This document shows, piece by piece, positions 41,283-52,008 of a stretch of 64,000 nt of DNA. The position numbers were made by a program, and so were the translations under genes. This DNA is from Bacteroidota bacterium. GTDB taxonomy: Bacteria; Bacteroidota; Bacteroidia; Bacteroidales; Paludibacteraceae. The stretch lies in assembly GCA_023459355.1 (NCBI GenBank), contig JAEWUM010000053.1:4918-68917 (forward strand), written 5' to 3'. Within the stretch, counting starts at the first letter, position 1. Each line of letters begins with the position of its first letter. Below the pieces are notes generated by a model, which searched no databases, was not told the origin of the DNA, and saw only the letters and a list, made by a program, of their open reading frames with translations.

Positions 41283-43976
41283 ATGAACCCAATTACCAAC
41301 AACATCAAACTTCGCCTTTCTCTTCGTGAACCCTTACAAGAATCGCTGGATATCATTGCACAATTGGGAGAAACGTTGTCTTTCAGGAAAAGCCCTGAAG
41401 ACAAAGACGATGCAGCAGCATTTCTGGCAGAGGAGTTGCTAAAGGTCAGGACATTGTTCCCGACAGTTTCAGCTTTCGATCGCGATTTTCCTTCGGTGGC
41501 ATTTTCAATAGCTACAGGAGTTGGAAAAACCAGGTTGATGGGGGCGTGTATAGCCTACTTGTATTTGAAAAAAGGCATCCGGAACTTTTTCGTGTTGGCG
41601 CCGAATCTTACCATTTACGATAAACTGATCGAGGATTTTGGTAATCCGGGATACCACAAATATGTTTTCAATGGCATTTCGGAATTTGTGCATAACCGTC
41701 CGGTTATTATAACAGGCGATAACTACGCCCAGCAAGGCAATTTGTTTGAAGCCTCAGAAATCAGAATCAATATTTTTAATATCGCTAAGTTCAATTCCGA
41801 AAACAGAGGCACCAAACAGGGTGGAGTTAGTTTAGCACCTCGCATCAAGCGGCTTTCAGAATATCTTGGACAGTCGTACTGGGATTATTTGTCGAAATTA
41901 GACGATCTGGTGATTTTGATGGACGAAGCCCACCGTTATCATGCCGATGCGTCAAAAAATGCCATCAACGAGTTAAAACCGGTACTCGGTATTGAAATGA
42001 CTGCCACACCATTCGATGAGAAAGGAAATCCGTTCAGGAATGTGGTATATGAATACTCTTTGGCACAAGCACTTGCCGATGGTAAGTTCGTGAAAAATCC
42101 GGCTATTGCTACCCGCAAGAACTTCGAGCGCAGGAATTTGTCCGACCGCGAACTCGAAATCATCAAACTCGAAGATGCCATCAGTATTCATCAGGATACA
42201 AAAACAGAACTGGAGATTTACGCGCTGAACAATGATGTTAAGGTGGTAAAACCATTTATCCTCGTGGTTTGTAAAGACATATCTCACGCGAAGGAAATAT
42301 ACGATTTAATTAACTCAGCTGCTTTCTATGAAGGAGCTTATGTCGGGAAAGCTTTGCAAATAGATTCATCGACCAAAAAAGAAGAAGACATTGAAAAGCA
42401 ATTTATATCCCTGGAAAATCCGGAGAATGAAATTGAGATCGTGATTCATGTGAACATGTTGAAAGAAGGGTGGGACGTTACAAACTTATATACCATTGTT
42501 CCGCTCCGGGCAGCCAATGCCGCTATTTTGGTGGAACAAACCATCGGCAGGGGATTGCGATTGCCTTATGAAGGAAAGCGTACGGGCGTGGACATAATTG
42601 ATAAGCTGACGGTGGTAGCCCACGAGAACTTCGATGCCGTGATACAGGCAGCACAAAATCCTGATTCGGTGCTCAACAAAATGAGTTTTGTAGAAATTTC
42701 GGAAGAGGATTTCTCAACAAAAACAGTTCCCGTCAGCTCTAAACCCATTATTGAAGCTGCTTTAGAAAAAGAGCAGGAGATAGTCAACACGATTACATCG
42801 CTTCCTGAAAAACAAACAGCACAAAATTCTTTAGATGCCAAAAAAGCAATTATAGCCGTGTTGCCTGATTTTAATACGCTCCCCGAAGTGCGCAAGGTAG
42901 ATGATTTGAATAAGGAAGAAGTCAAACGAAAGGTAATTCGTCAGGTGGAGTACAACCTTTCGCAAGGACAGCAAAATCTCTTCAAAGACCAAATAATTAA
43001 AGAAGCTGAGGAACTGTATGAAAAACTGGTAACTGATTATAAGAAAAATATCATCGAGATACCCCGTATGGACCTGGTTCAGGGAGAAGTAACCGCTTCA
43101 TTCTTGCCTTTTGATTTGGATACATCAGACTTTAATTTTCAGGCGCTTGAAGAAGAAATTATCCGCATGGGCTTGAAAGATAGGCTGATAGAAACAATCA
43201 AAACAAAATCGAGTGGTTCGTACGGCAATCCTGTAAAACTGATTATTGCAGCATTAATAGATTACCCGGAAATTGATTATGATGAGAATGCCGAATTGCT
43301 TTACCGGTTGGCAACACAAGCCTACGAATCCATCAAAGCAAACATCGAAACACCGGAAGAACTATTGCAAACGATTTTTCAGTACAAAACCATCATTGCT
43401 GAAAAAATATACCAGCAAATGAAAACGCATTTCGTGTTGCATGCTCCCGAGTATAAGGCTCCCCGTGTTTTTCCTTTCGTTGGTATTGAACAATGGAACT
43501 TTTCTGCATTAGCAAATTCCGGCTATCGTGATTATCGTGAGTCGGTTACTCCTGTAAGTTTGATTCCAAAATATGTCTTTAGGGGTTTCGAGCGAGCCTG
43601 TCATTTTGAATACAAATTCGACAGCAAAGCAGAACTGGATTTCGCTTTCGTGTTGGAAAATGACGAGAAGGTAATCAAATGGCTTCGTCCTGCTCCCAAT
43701 CAATTCAGAATATACTGGGATTACAACTCAAAAAAGTATGAGCCTGATTTCATTGTTGAGACTGGATCAGCCATTTATATGGTAGAAGTAAAATCTGCAT
43801 CAGAGCTTGACAACGCGGATGTATTGGCTAAAAAATCAGCAGCAGAGCAGTATTGTCGATTTGCCTCCGATTACACAACAAAAAATGAAGGCAAGCCATG
43901 GCATTATCTTCTGTTACCCCATAATAAAATAAGCAAAACCAATTCTTTTGATTATTTTGTTGCCGTTGGCAAATGA
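41283..43976 (+). CDS. res: Type III restriction enzyme helicase-nuclease subunit (Res)
   Basis: This 897-residue superfamily 2 helicase has 'SIATGVGKTRL' (Walker A), 'LMDEAHRYH' (DEAH), 'EMTATPFDE' and 'QTIGRGLRLPYEG' (motif VI). The C-terminus ends with a PD-(D/E)xK nuclease: P821-D822 ('YEPDFIVE') and E835-V-K837 ('MVEVKSASE'). With Mod it forms the type III restriction complex, which cuts after meeting paired unmethylated sites. It is separated from mod by the three-gene cassette, which is unusual. Its composition is close to that of mod, unlike the genes between them. Confidence 0.9.
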   Translation: MNPITNNIKLRLSLREPLQESLDIIAQLGETLSFRKSPEDKDDAAAFLAEELLKVRTLFPTVSAFDRDFPSVAFSIATGVGKTRLMGACIAYLYLKKGIRNFFVLAPNLTIYDKLIEDFGNPGYHKYVFNGISEFVHNRPVIITGDNYAQQGNLFEASEIRINIFNIAKFNSENRGTKQGGVSLAPRIKRLSEYLGQSYWDYLSKLDDLVILMDEAHRYHADASKNAINELKPVLGIEMTATPFDEKGNPFRNVVYEYSLAQALADGKFVKNPAIATRKNFERRNLSDRELEIIKLEDAISIHQDTKTELEIYALNNDVKVVKPFILVVCKDISHAKEIYDLINSAAFYEGAYVGKALQIDSSTKKEEDIEKQFISLENPENEIEIVIHVNMLKEGWDVTNLYTIVPLRAANAAILVEQTIGRGLRLPYEGKRTGVDIIDKLTVVAHENFDAVIQAAQNPDSVLNKMSFVEISEEDFSTKTVPVSSKPIIEAALEKEQEIVNTITSLPEKQTAQNSLDAKKAIIAVLPDFNTLPEVRKVDDLNKEEVKRKVIRQVEYNLSQGQQNLFKDQIIKEAEELYEKLVTDYKKNIIEIPRMDLVQGEVTASFLPFDLDTSDFNFQALEEEIIRMGLKDRLIETIKTKSSGSYGNPVKLIIAALIDYPEIDYDENAELLYRLATQAYESIKANIETPEELLQTIFQYKTIIAEKIYQQMKTHFVLHAPEYKAPRVFPFVGIEQWNFSALANSGYRDYRESVTPVSLIPKYVFRGFERACHFEYKFDSKAELDFAFVLENDEKVIKWLRPAPNQFRIYWDYNSKKYEPDFIVETGSAIYMVEVKSASELDNADVLAKKSAAEQYCRFASDYTTKNEGKPWHYLLLPHNKISKTNSFDYFVAVGK

Positions 43977-43980
43977 GACA

Positions 43981-44058
43981 AATAGAAAGCGAATAGCAAA
44001 TGAATAATAGCGGATATTCTCATATTGCTATTCACTATTCGTTATTCACTACTCACTA
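43981..44058. repeat. GAATAGC/GCTATTCACTATTC repeat between res and the transporter pseudogene
   Basis: This imperfect palindromic stretch is built from GCGAATAGCAAATGAATAATAGC on the left and GCTATTCACTATTCGTTATTC on the right, of the same family as 12026-12096. It marks the right end of the defence island. Confidence 0.6.
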
Positions 44059-44511
44059 ATATGCTTTGGCTTCTTCAGTAACGCGATCAATATTGCCCCG
44101 ATTACCGCTGCACCTGATGCAATGATAAATGCAGGTTGCATCTTTGTCAGGTCAACAGCTACCACTTTGGTGATGCCATCGATCGTTTCGGCTACATTCG
44201 TCAGGTTTTTGAAATATCTGGCGATGTTGGATGAAATGATAGCACCAAAACCGAATCCCAGCATGATGATTCCATAGTTAGAACCCATATTCTTCATTCC
44301 CCAGAAGTCGGCCTCCGAAGGTACTTCCGAACGCTAATGTCCTCAGCAACAGAGAAAATGTCAATGCGGCAGATGCGTTATCGCCATTGAATACTTTGTT
44401 GGCAATGCCGGTTTGAAAAACGGACCAGATGTAAGCTGTTCCGAGACAAAACTGGATGACTACCGCAGCAATTACCGATATCCACCGGTTGGTGATTTTT
44501 CCCTGATTCAT
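44049..44511 (-). pseudogene. OFA-type MFS transporter, middle deleted
   Basis: The N-terminal part (44278-44511) reads MNQGKITNRWISVIAAVVIQFCLGTAYIWSVFQ...LAFGSTFGGR, helix 1 and part of helix 2 of an oxalate/formate-type major facilitator. The C-terminal part, in another frame, reads FWGMKNMGSNYGIIMLGFGFGAIISSNIARYFKN...LLKKPKHISE, the last two helices. A full protein has about 400 residues, so roughly 260 are missing. The break is near 44310-44325. It is inactive. Confidence 0.8.
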
Positions 44512-44544
44512 ACAATATGTGAAGTTTTTAAGTGATTATTTGAT

Positions 44545-47500
44545 TTATCTTGTTAACATGAATTTAAAACTTACCCCGAAATTGCTGGAAGATACAGGAA
44601 AAGAAGAAGATATGAGCGGTGTGCTGACTTGTCGGTCGTAGAACATCTGGATATTAACTTTGGAACTGAATACATAATCAGCCATGATTTTCATGGTTAA
44701 TAACTTGTTTCCGCTGGAAGCTTGTGTCAATCCTTCATCAATTTTACGTAAGAGTGATTTTATGTCTTTGTACGAGAAATCTGCATTGATTTTCAAGTCG
44801 TTTTTAATCCTGGATTGTGTGCTGTTTTTTAATTTCAGGATGACATCAAAATCTTTGACCACATACCCGAAACCAATTACAAACTCATCGGTCATGGCAT
44901 CTATCATTTGTGTGTTGGATAGATTCAAGGCCAGGTTACGTTGTTTTTTGTACTCTAATTTGGTAGTCATGCTGTTTTTCAGTGCTGCATTGATGCCGAT
45001 AAGCGGACTGAATTGTTCTGTCAGCGACACAGAAGAAATATCGTAGGGCGATGCCGGAATCGGATTGTTGGATTGCACATCGCGGATGTATCCGAGTGCG
45101 TTATCGTCGTTACCCATGGCTACCCAAGTGGAATAGGATGTGTACGAACCGATGCTGTAACGGCAGGTGTAAGCATGTGTAATACTGATAGAGCGGAACT
45201 TATCCTTCACCCAGGGGATGCGGGATAAACCATCGTAGTTGGCACGCCAGTTCGGCAGTATACTGAGGAAGGACAAGAATGGCTTAGTTTCCATCCTTTC
45301 TGGATTTCTGCCCGTATAAGCTGATAAAAACGCCGGAATCAGGACTTCCGATGAATTAAGTCCGAATTCTTTTTTATTCGGGTCATCATCATAATAAGTT
45401 CCTTTCAGCGGGAATTCACTGAAAAATCCGGTTTCAGGATAACGTGTACCACGGTATTGAGCATTTAATTTATTTCTGAAGAATGTACGATTCGTCAGGA
45501 ACTGATTGAATACATCCGAATTGTAATTATTCTCGGCTGTACCGATTGGCTTGAAAGCTGTTGCCAGCGCAACCTGAGTAATATTAAAACTTCCGTTGAA
45601 GGTTGTTGGCATGCCCTCGAACATATACTGGATTGTTCTGTTGGAAGCTTCATAACGTTTGGCATTCAGATCGATTTTGAGTCCGGGTATAGGCTCGAGG
45701 TTCATCTTCAGATCTAAATCGGATGTCATGGCCGTATTTGCCGGATTGATAATCGAATCACTCATAAACAGCCAACCCTGGTCAATGGCATTACTTATCG
45801 TGTTGTCGTGATGCAAACCAAAAGCAAAGTCGAGCCCCGGGGCATAGGTTCCGTTGTTCATAACCTGCTGACCGAAGATTTCGGCATTCGGTAAAAATCC
45901 GGGTATCACCATGCTGTTGGTTTCACGATAGGTGATGGAACCCCTGCGAATTGACATCAATACGCGGGTAGCTATGTCCGTGATGTTTTGTGTTACCGTC
46001 CTGACATTCGGATCGTAGGTAACTAAAGTAACCGATACACTGTCAAGGTTATTTAAACTCAGGATTTCAATATCCGACGGGTTTACGGTATTATATTTCA
46101 GTTTGATTTTATTTCCTTTTTTATCGGTGGCACTCAGATTGAAATAATTACTGCCTAAGCGATGTCTTACGGTCGTTTTCTTGCCTTTTTCAATATTGAT
46201 TACCTCATTATAAGTCTTGGGTTTGAATTTGGGGTTCGGTACTTTTCTCTGGTTACCGGTAAACCGGGAGTTTACTTCTTTCAGATAAGCCGATTTGTTG
46301 TACAGTGTTTCCATGTTAAACTGCCCGTCAATCTGATAGGAACGTGTGCTGGTAGCAGTGTTCCCAAAATCAGCCATGTCTTTCAGACGAGCTGAGCGGT
46401 TCCAGTTGTAGTTTGCATTGTAAGAGGTATTTACTGATGTAATCCAGTCGAATAGCGGGATTTTATTTACCGGAATACCCCAGGAAGCCGTGAAAACCTG
46501 CTGATAAGTGTAAGGCGTTCCCAGTTTACGGATACTCGACCAAACCGAGTCGCGCCATTGTTCATAATGCTCTCTGCCAAATTCAGGAGTATAATAAGGC
46601 TCCTCGATGATGGCATTGGTGGCTGTTTGCAGACTGAGTTTCAAGGTTCTTGTTAAATCCCATTTGATGTCAAACTGCCGGTTCCACATAAAATCCTTAC
46701 TGAAAGTAACATCCAGCGCGTCATTTCCTGTACTTCCACCAAAATCAGTATTGAAATCACGGAGTTTAATCTGTGAATACTGTCTGTTCATGTTGGTGTT
46801 GAATCCGATGGAATTTGGCAGGTAGTTAAAATTCAGTTCTTTAATGAGCTTGGCAGCCGGCTTATCCAATCCTTTCGCTTTTTTAAAGGGTTCAAAAGGT
46901 TTATTTTCAAAACTGAAGTTATAATTTAATGAAGCTCTTTCCTGTTTAATCAAATTCTGCTCCACTTCAGCGCTGTGTTGGTTAGTTTCAGAAAATGAAT
47001 AAGAGAAGGAAAGGTTCGCCGGATCGTAGAATTGAGGTTTTTTACTCTTGATGTTTACTTTGGCGGATGATATGGTGAAATTTTTAGATGTATGTGTCGT
47101 TTGAGATATCAACAATAAGGAATCTCTTTCTGTTTCCGAATCCAGGTTATTTAACGATTCTTCCAGTGTAACATCTTGATCCAGTGGGTTGTATTTTGGG
47201 CTGAGGGTTTCGTTGGTATAGGAGAAATAAGCTGGTAACTGTACTTTGGCCTCTTTGGGTAAGAATCGGCCTAACTCCAGAGAGGTTGAAAAATTCATTT
47301 GGTAGAGGTCGTCGTTTCTTCTTTCCATCACGTTGCTTTCGAGACTACCGTAGCCGGCTGTTTCGACACGACCTGCTAAATTAATGCTTCCTAAATCAGA
47401 AAGTCCTACTGCCAGATTTGCCAGGGCAGCCCAACCGCTTTCTTCATTGAATTGCGACATGCGCAATTCATTTACCCACACTTCTGCTGATTTCAGGTTG

Positions 47501-50500
47501 TTGCTGGTGTTACGGATACCAATCATGATGTTCTCAATTTCAGCTATTGAGGGATTACCAACAACAGTGATGTAGTTTCGGGGTTTATCCGGGTCATTTA
47601 ACGTATATCGTTCTAAATTTGATGCTTTGTCTTTGTTTCGCTTCAGCTTGACTTCTGTCAGGGCTTCAAAAGGAAAATCAATCATGTTGTCGGGGTGCCA
47701 AACGACCTCCCGGTCACGTGTGCTGCTTGAACTGTATATGCCATGAGGAGTCAACATCAACGGGACTTCGTATTCATAATAATTGTTGACCATATCAGAA
47801 CCAATCCTGATAAAGCAAGTCAGATCATTATCTTTTAAATTATATTCATCATTAATCAGTTTTTCGGCATGAACAAACATCTGAAGTCGTTTGTACTGCC
47901 GCATGTCATAGGTAGTATTTTTATATACCGCCCTTGCATCACCGGGAGCCAATCCGATGACTTTCATCAACATGGATTGTTCATTTTGTTGAATCAGCTG
48001 GGGTTGTCCCGGGTCGGTTGCGCGGGAAATACCCGGAGGTAGTATGTAGTTTACCGGTGTTTTTTCTGAATTTTCCTCGATATTCACTGCCTGTACATCT
48101 ATTTTACCTTCAGATATAGGAGTTTTGCCTGGTTCATGAAGTATTTTGGTGTAGTTTCTCCATTCACCGCGAACTAAATCCAGCGCCGCAAAACGCAGGT
48201 GTTTCTCCTGTTCAAAGCCAGTCATAAACAAACGTATGAAACGAATTGACTTGAAATTTCGGATATTACCCACTTTATCATCAAATTCCCTCAATGGAAT
48301 CTTAAACTGATACCAGCTTACTTGTTCAATGTTATTGTTGGGTAACTTTACATTAGAGGTAATTTTATCCGTGATGTAGTTAGTTCCAACCACCATTTTT
48401 TCCGGCTTTATCTCAACACGATACTGGAAGTATCGCTCATATTCATTCAGCGTGTTGTCGTTGTTGATGTCTTCATTGTCAGGCAAAGATGTCGCTGTTG
48501 TTGTGTAGGAAAGATCACTGTTTGTTGCATCCGGTGAGTTCCCTTCTGTACCATTAAAGCGTTTGTAACGGGTTAAAATACCCGCTTCCTGCTGATCGTA
48601 AGCAGGATTCCGGTAGAAGCTGTAATTGTCACCGGCAGGGTCGTTGAGTGGTGAAAACGGGTCTTGCTGCATCCGCTGGCGGGTAGCTACATTCACTTTT
48701 GCCAGAATTGAATCGACATAGCTGCGATAGATTGGAAATATTAATTCTTTTTCTGTCGGGAGCCCATTTAATCCCACATCTTGTTTGGCTCTGGCTCCTG
48801 CTGTGTTGTCGAAAGCAGTTACGGTTGACTGCACACGGGGTACTACGCCCCAAACTGTTGGTTCTGTTTTGGCGGGGTCATCATCCAGCGGTAATCCGTG
48901 TTCAAAGAATTTTTTACCATCTTTCAGTACATCTTCGCTGATATCGCCTAAGTTGAAGTATAGTTCGCCTCCTTTATCACTTCCGTCATTGTAAATGAAC
49001 GGATCCATCATCCAGAATTCAATGTATTCGATGTTGGAAGTTTCAAAATCGGTAACATCTAATTTACGCATGATGCCTCCCCAACGTTTATCGGGAAATT
49101 TCAACCGGCCATTTTCATCCATTCCTTCCACATCTAAATTGTAAGGTCCCCGTTCAGTCGGGTAATATGACAGATTCATAATAGTCATACTGGTAGTCAG
49201 GGTGGAAGGGGTGTCCCTGTTCGGAAATATTTCAGGAATCAAAACGGTACGAGTGTAATGATTGGACTGAGACTCCAGGTTATTACGCAAGTTGGCCGGT
49301 GTCGACGGTTTATCCTGGTTTAACAAGGGATCGACAAAATACCAGGCCAATAAAGCACGGTTGTTTCCATAAGCTACCTGGTTGCTTAGTGCAGATTCCG
49401 GAAACATGGAAGGTGTGCTTGCCAGGTACCAGTTGAACGGATAATTAATATTGAAACTGGTTTTGGTCGATTCGAAATCATCCAGGTAGGCATAGCCCTC
49501 GGAACCAACGGCTTTGTGGTGACCGGGCAGTAATTGTGCAAATTCCGCGTTAAAGGCGATGGTAGAAGGCGCAGTTGCATCTACAAATGGTAGTTTGTCG
49601 AGCATGTTGGTCAGCCATTGCGATTGGCCTTTCCATGCCGTATTCAATCCCCAGATGGTATTGGCAATAGGTTCGTTGCCGGTGTTAACTTTCTTTGTCA
49701 ACGGCATTTCAGAAAGACGCATAATAGTTCCTCCCACTGAAAAATCTTTACTGAACTGATATTCCATGTGGGTGCCGAGCATGGTTTTTCGCTGCATGTT
49801 AAACATCGACTGATTCTCGAGTTTCACGTCCACCTGAGTTCCCGATTCGATAATCGATTGGTTGATGACATTAACTGTACCCATGGTGTAGTCGACAATG
49901 TAATCGACATTCTCACGAAGCGTAGCTCCTCCGGCAGTTACTGTTACAGAGCCCCTTGGTACATTCATGGCATTAAGTCGAATTTCAGAACCACTGGTGG
50001 CTTTGTATTCTCCTTCAATCATGAATTTATTTTTTTCGCTGAGTTCTCTGGCGACAACCAGCGTAGAATCATAAAGTTCCTGAAAAATATATTTTTCAGC
50101 TATCTGATCGTTGCCGATCATTTTCTTCAGATGCGAACCAAAAGGCTCCAGAACCGGGAACATAATTCTGCCGCTGGAAGAAAACGCGGTATATCCTTCA
50201 ATGTAGTCGAATTTTCCATCGGGATTTGTGTTTTGTTTTAAATCCAGCCGGTCGAGATTCATTACCCTGATTAACAGTTGATTTTTGATGTCTCCTTCGG
50301 TAATATAACGCAGGTTGGTACCAATAGAATCATTGCGGTAAACAATGTTTAACTCGAAGTTTTCCTGCTGCATCTGCATGGCTCCCAGGTAATACACGTT
50401 TTTTAGCATGAGATCCCAGGTGGGTAATTGCGGCGACTGAGATGTGCCTTTCAGTAATTTTACTATCAAAGCATTGGGAGCCTGAACCTGGTCGGTCGAA

Positions 50501-51975
50501 AATTCACCTACCTGATACACATTTCCTCCCTGTGTGTATTCATAAGCTATCCCGACAACCTCATCAGGATTTAACGTGCTTCTCAGAGACAGGATTCCAA
50601 GAGTTGGATTGAAACTGTATTCTGAAGGATTCAGTCTGCGGGCGCTTTCAATTTTTTCGTAATCCTCACCTCCGTTGATGCCAAAACCTCCCAGATTGTC
50701 GGCGAGTACCGCATTGGTTCTTTTGATATCACGGACTTCATCTCCCAGATCTTTTATCTCCTGATAGAGCGTGTTGGCATCGTTATAGGGATTGGTAGCG
50801 GATCCCTTGGGTTTCCAGTGAGAGTTGTCGATACGGGAGTGTTCTCCTAAATCCATGAAAGCAATGATGTTACGGGCTTCATCGTAGTTGGCGCGTTTGT
50901 TTGTTATCCAAACCTCGATTCTGTTGATGGTAATGCCCGAAGATATGAATGGCAGGCGGCTCATGGCCGTTTCAAAATTTTCCCTGAAATGATGTCCGAT
51001 GAAAAAGTGCCGGTTTTCGTCGTAATTGTCGATATTGACTTCATATTTGGTCGTTTGCGCACCACCACGCGAACTCACTGTTTTGGTTTCAGATTCTTGT
51101 TGTGATGCAATGGCCGAAACACTCAATTTGCCAAACTGTAAATCCGTCCGTAAACCGAAAAGTGCTGTGCTACCGGTGATAAGCGAACTGTTGAGCTGCA
51201 TGCTTACATTACCGGCCTGAATACTCCGGATGATATCATCTTCATTACCTTTGTAATTCAATTTGACTAATTTCTGATCAAAGTCAAAAGTCGATTCGGT
51301 GTTATAATTCATGTTGAAATTGACCTTGTCACCAACACTACCAGTCACATTCATCTGAATTTTTTCATCGAAATCGAACATGGTTGTTTTACGCATGCGT
51401 TCTGTCAGCGCCGGATTATCGAGTTTGTTGGTTTTTACACCGAAAATGAGCTCAGCAGAACCCTGTGTCTTGATTTGTACTCCACCCGGACCGAATACTT
51501 TATCTGCTTTACCAATGTCAAATTTGATGTCTGTAATAGAGAATTTCTCTTCATTGTCGACTTCGGCTTTACTATTCAGCTCTTTCCAATAAGTGTTTTG
51601 CTCTTTTTTAGCTGAAAAATCATAATATTCTTTACCGGTTAATGTGAAGGGGGTTGCTATTTCCATGTCACCCACCTTGGTGCGCATCACATAATTTCCG
51701 GAACGAATATCATATTCCACTGTCGTTTTTACGTTGTCGGGAAGGGGAGCGTCCAGAGGAACTTGTTGTTTTATTGTCTCAAAATCATCCAGGGTTGTTT
51801 TACTGATGCTGAAGTCTTTGGGTGTTGTCGTTTCCTGTGTGTTGTTGTCAGGCTGACTGACAGGCTCCTGATAAAGCAGCTCCGGTTCAGATAATGTGTT
51901 CAGTACGCCCGACACAGAACCTAAAATGACCAGGAAAAAGAGGGTGAGAAATAATATCCTTGATTTCAGAACCAT
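44545..51975 (-). CDS. sprA: SprA (Sov), giant outer-membrane translocon protein of type IX secretion
   Basis: This 2476-residue protein is within the usual size of the family and starts with a hydrophobic signal segment (residues 5-25: RILFLTLFFLVILGSVSGV). 'FSITDIKFDIGKADKVFGPGGVQIKTQGSAELIFG' and 'RMRKTTMFDFDEKIQMNVTGSVGDKVNF' are diagnostic SprA blocks. The tail is a beta-barrel ending 'FPVSSSNFGVSFKFMLTR', with the terminal aromatic/hydrophobic pattern of outer-membrane barrels. SprA forms the large channel through which type IX cargo crosses the outer membrane. Its neighbour ruvA is the usual gene order. Confidence 0.95.
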   Translation of the reverse strand: MVLKSRILFLTLFFLVILGSVSGVLNTLSEPELLYQEPVSQPDNNTQETTTPKDFSISKTTLDDFETIKQQVPLDAPLPDNVKTTVEYDIRSGNYVMRTKVGDMEIATPFTLTGKEYYDFSAKKEQNTYWKELNSKAEVDNEEKFSITDIKFDIGKADKVFGPGGVQIKTQGSAELIFGVKTNKLDNPALTERMRKTTMFDFDEKIQMNVTGSVGDKVNFNMNYNTESTFDFDQKLVKLNYKGNEDDIIRSIQAGNVSMQLNSSLITGSTALFGLRTDLQFGKLSVSAIASQQESETKTVSSRGGAQTTKYEVNIDNYDENRHFFIGHHFRENFETAMSRLPFISSGITINRIEVWITNKRANYDEARNIIAFMDLGEHSRIDNSHWKPKGSATNPYNDANTLYQEIKDLGDEVRDIKRTNAVLADNLGGFGINGGEDYEKIESARRLNPSEYSFNPTLGILSLRSTLNPDEVVGIAYEYTQGGNVYQVGEFSTDQVQAPNALIVKLLKGTSQSPQLPTWDLMLKNVYYLGAMQMQQENFELNIVYRNDSIGTNLRYITEGDIKNQLLIRVMNLDRLDLKQNTNPDGKFDYIEGYTAFSSSGRIMFPVLEPFGSHLKKMIGNDQIAEKYIFQELYDSTLVVARELSEKNKFMIEGEYKATSGSEIRLNAMNVPRGSVTVTAGGATLRENVDYIVDYTMGTVNVINQSIIESGTQVDVKLENQSMFNMQRKTMLGTHMEYQFSKDFSVGGTIMRLSEMPLTKKVNTGNEPIANTIWGLNTAWKGQSQWLTNMLDKLPFVDATAPSTIAFNAEFAQLLPGHHKAVGSEGYAYLDDFESTKTSFNINYPFNWYLASTPSMFPESALSNQVAYGNNRALLAWYFVDPLLNQDKPSTPANLRNNLESQSNHYTRTVLIPEIFPNRDTPSTLTTSMTIMNLSYYPTERGPYNLDVEGMDENGRLKFPDKRWGGIMRKLDVTDFETSNIEYIEFWMMDPFIYNDGSDKGGELYFNLGDISEDVLKDGKKFFEHGLPLDDDPAKTEPTVWGVVPRVQSTVTAFDNTAGARAKQDVGLNGLPTEKELIFPIYRSYVDSILAKVNVATRQRMQQDPFSPLNDPAGDNYSFYRNPAYDQQEAGILTRYKRFNGTEGNSPDATNSDLSYTTTATSLPDNEDINNDNTLNEYERYFQYRVEIKPEKMVVGTNYITDKITSNVKLPNNNIEQVSWYQFKIPLREFDDKVGNIRNFKSIRFIRLFMTGFEQEKHLRFAALDLVRGEWRNYTKILHEPGKTPISEGKIDVQAVNIEENSEKTPVNYILPPGISRATDPGQPQLIQQNEQSMLMKVIGLAPGDARAVYKNTTYDMRQYKRLQMFVHAEKLINDEYNLKDNDLTCFIRIGSDMVNNYYEYEVPLMLTPHGIYSSSSTRDREVVWHPDNMIDFPFEALTEVKLKRNKDKASNLERYTLNDPDKPRNYITVVGNPSIAEIENIMIGIRNTSNNLKSAEVWVNELRMSQFNEESGWAALANLAVGLSDLGSINLAGRVETAGYGSLESNVMERRNDDLYQMNFSTSLELGRFLPKEAKVQLPAYFSYTNETLSPKYNPLDQDVTLEESLNNLDSETERDSLLLISQTTHTSKNFTISSAKVNIKSKKPQFYDPANLSFSYSFSETNQHSAEVEQNLIKQERASLNYNFSFENKPFEPFKKAKGLDKPAAKLIKELNFNYLPNSIGFNTNMNRQYSQIKLRDFNTDFGGSTGNDALDVTFSKDFMWNRQFDIKWDLTRTLKLSLQTATNAIIEEPYYTPEFGREHYEQWRDSVWSSIRKLGTPYTYQQVFTASWGIPVNKIPLFDWITSVNTSYNANYNWNRSARLKDMADFGNTATSTRSYQIDGQFNMETLYNKSAYLKEVNSRFTGNQRKVPNPKFKPKTYNEVINIEKGKKTTVRHRLGSNYFNLSATDKKGNKIKLKYNTVNPSDIEILSLNNLDSVSVTLVTYDPNVRTVTQNITDIATRVLMSIRRGSITYRETNSMVIPGFLPNAEIFGQQVMNNGTYAPGLDFAFGLHHDNTISNAIDQGWLFMSDSIINPANTAMTSDLDLKMNLEPIPGLKIDLNAKRYEASNRTIQYMFEGMPTTFNGSFNITQVALATAFKPIGTAENNYNSDVFNQFLTNRTFFRNKLNAQYRGTRYPETGFFSEFPLKGTYYDDDPNKKEFGLNSSEVLIPAFLSAYTGRNPERMETKPFLSFLSILPNWRANYDGLSRIPWVKDKFRSISITHAYTCRYSIGSYTSYSTWVAMGNDDNALGYIRDVQSNNPIPASPYDISSVSLTEQFSPLIGINAALKNSMTTKLEYKKQRNLALNLSNTQMIDAMTDEFVIGFGYVVKDFDVILKLKNSTQSRIKNDLKINADFSYKDIKSLLRKIDEGLTQASSGNKLLTMKIMADYVFSSKVNIQMFYDRQVSTPLISSSFPVSSSNFGVSFKFMLTR

Positions 51976-52008
51976 ACTTTGCTGCTAAATGACGAAACCG
52001 ACTACGTA

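Noticed and set aside
32849..43976. DISARM or BREX system
   Set aside because: An SNF2 helicase and an adenine methylase are present, but DrmA, DrmB and DrmC homologues, and BrxL, PglZ and PglX, are absent. The methylase and helicase-nuclease are of type III Mod/Res form.
48629..50241. Several frames of 60-157 aa inside sprA
   Set aside because: They lie on both strands of a single continuous 2476-codon gene and none shows a domain.
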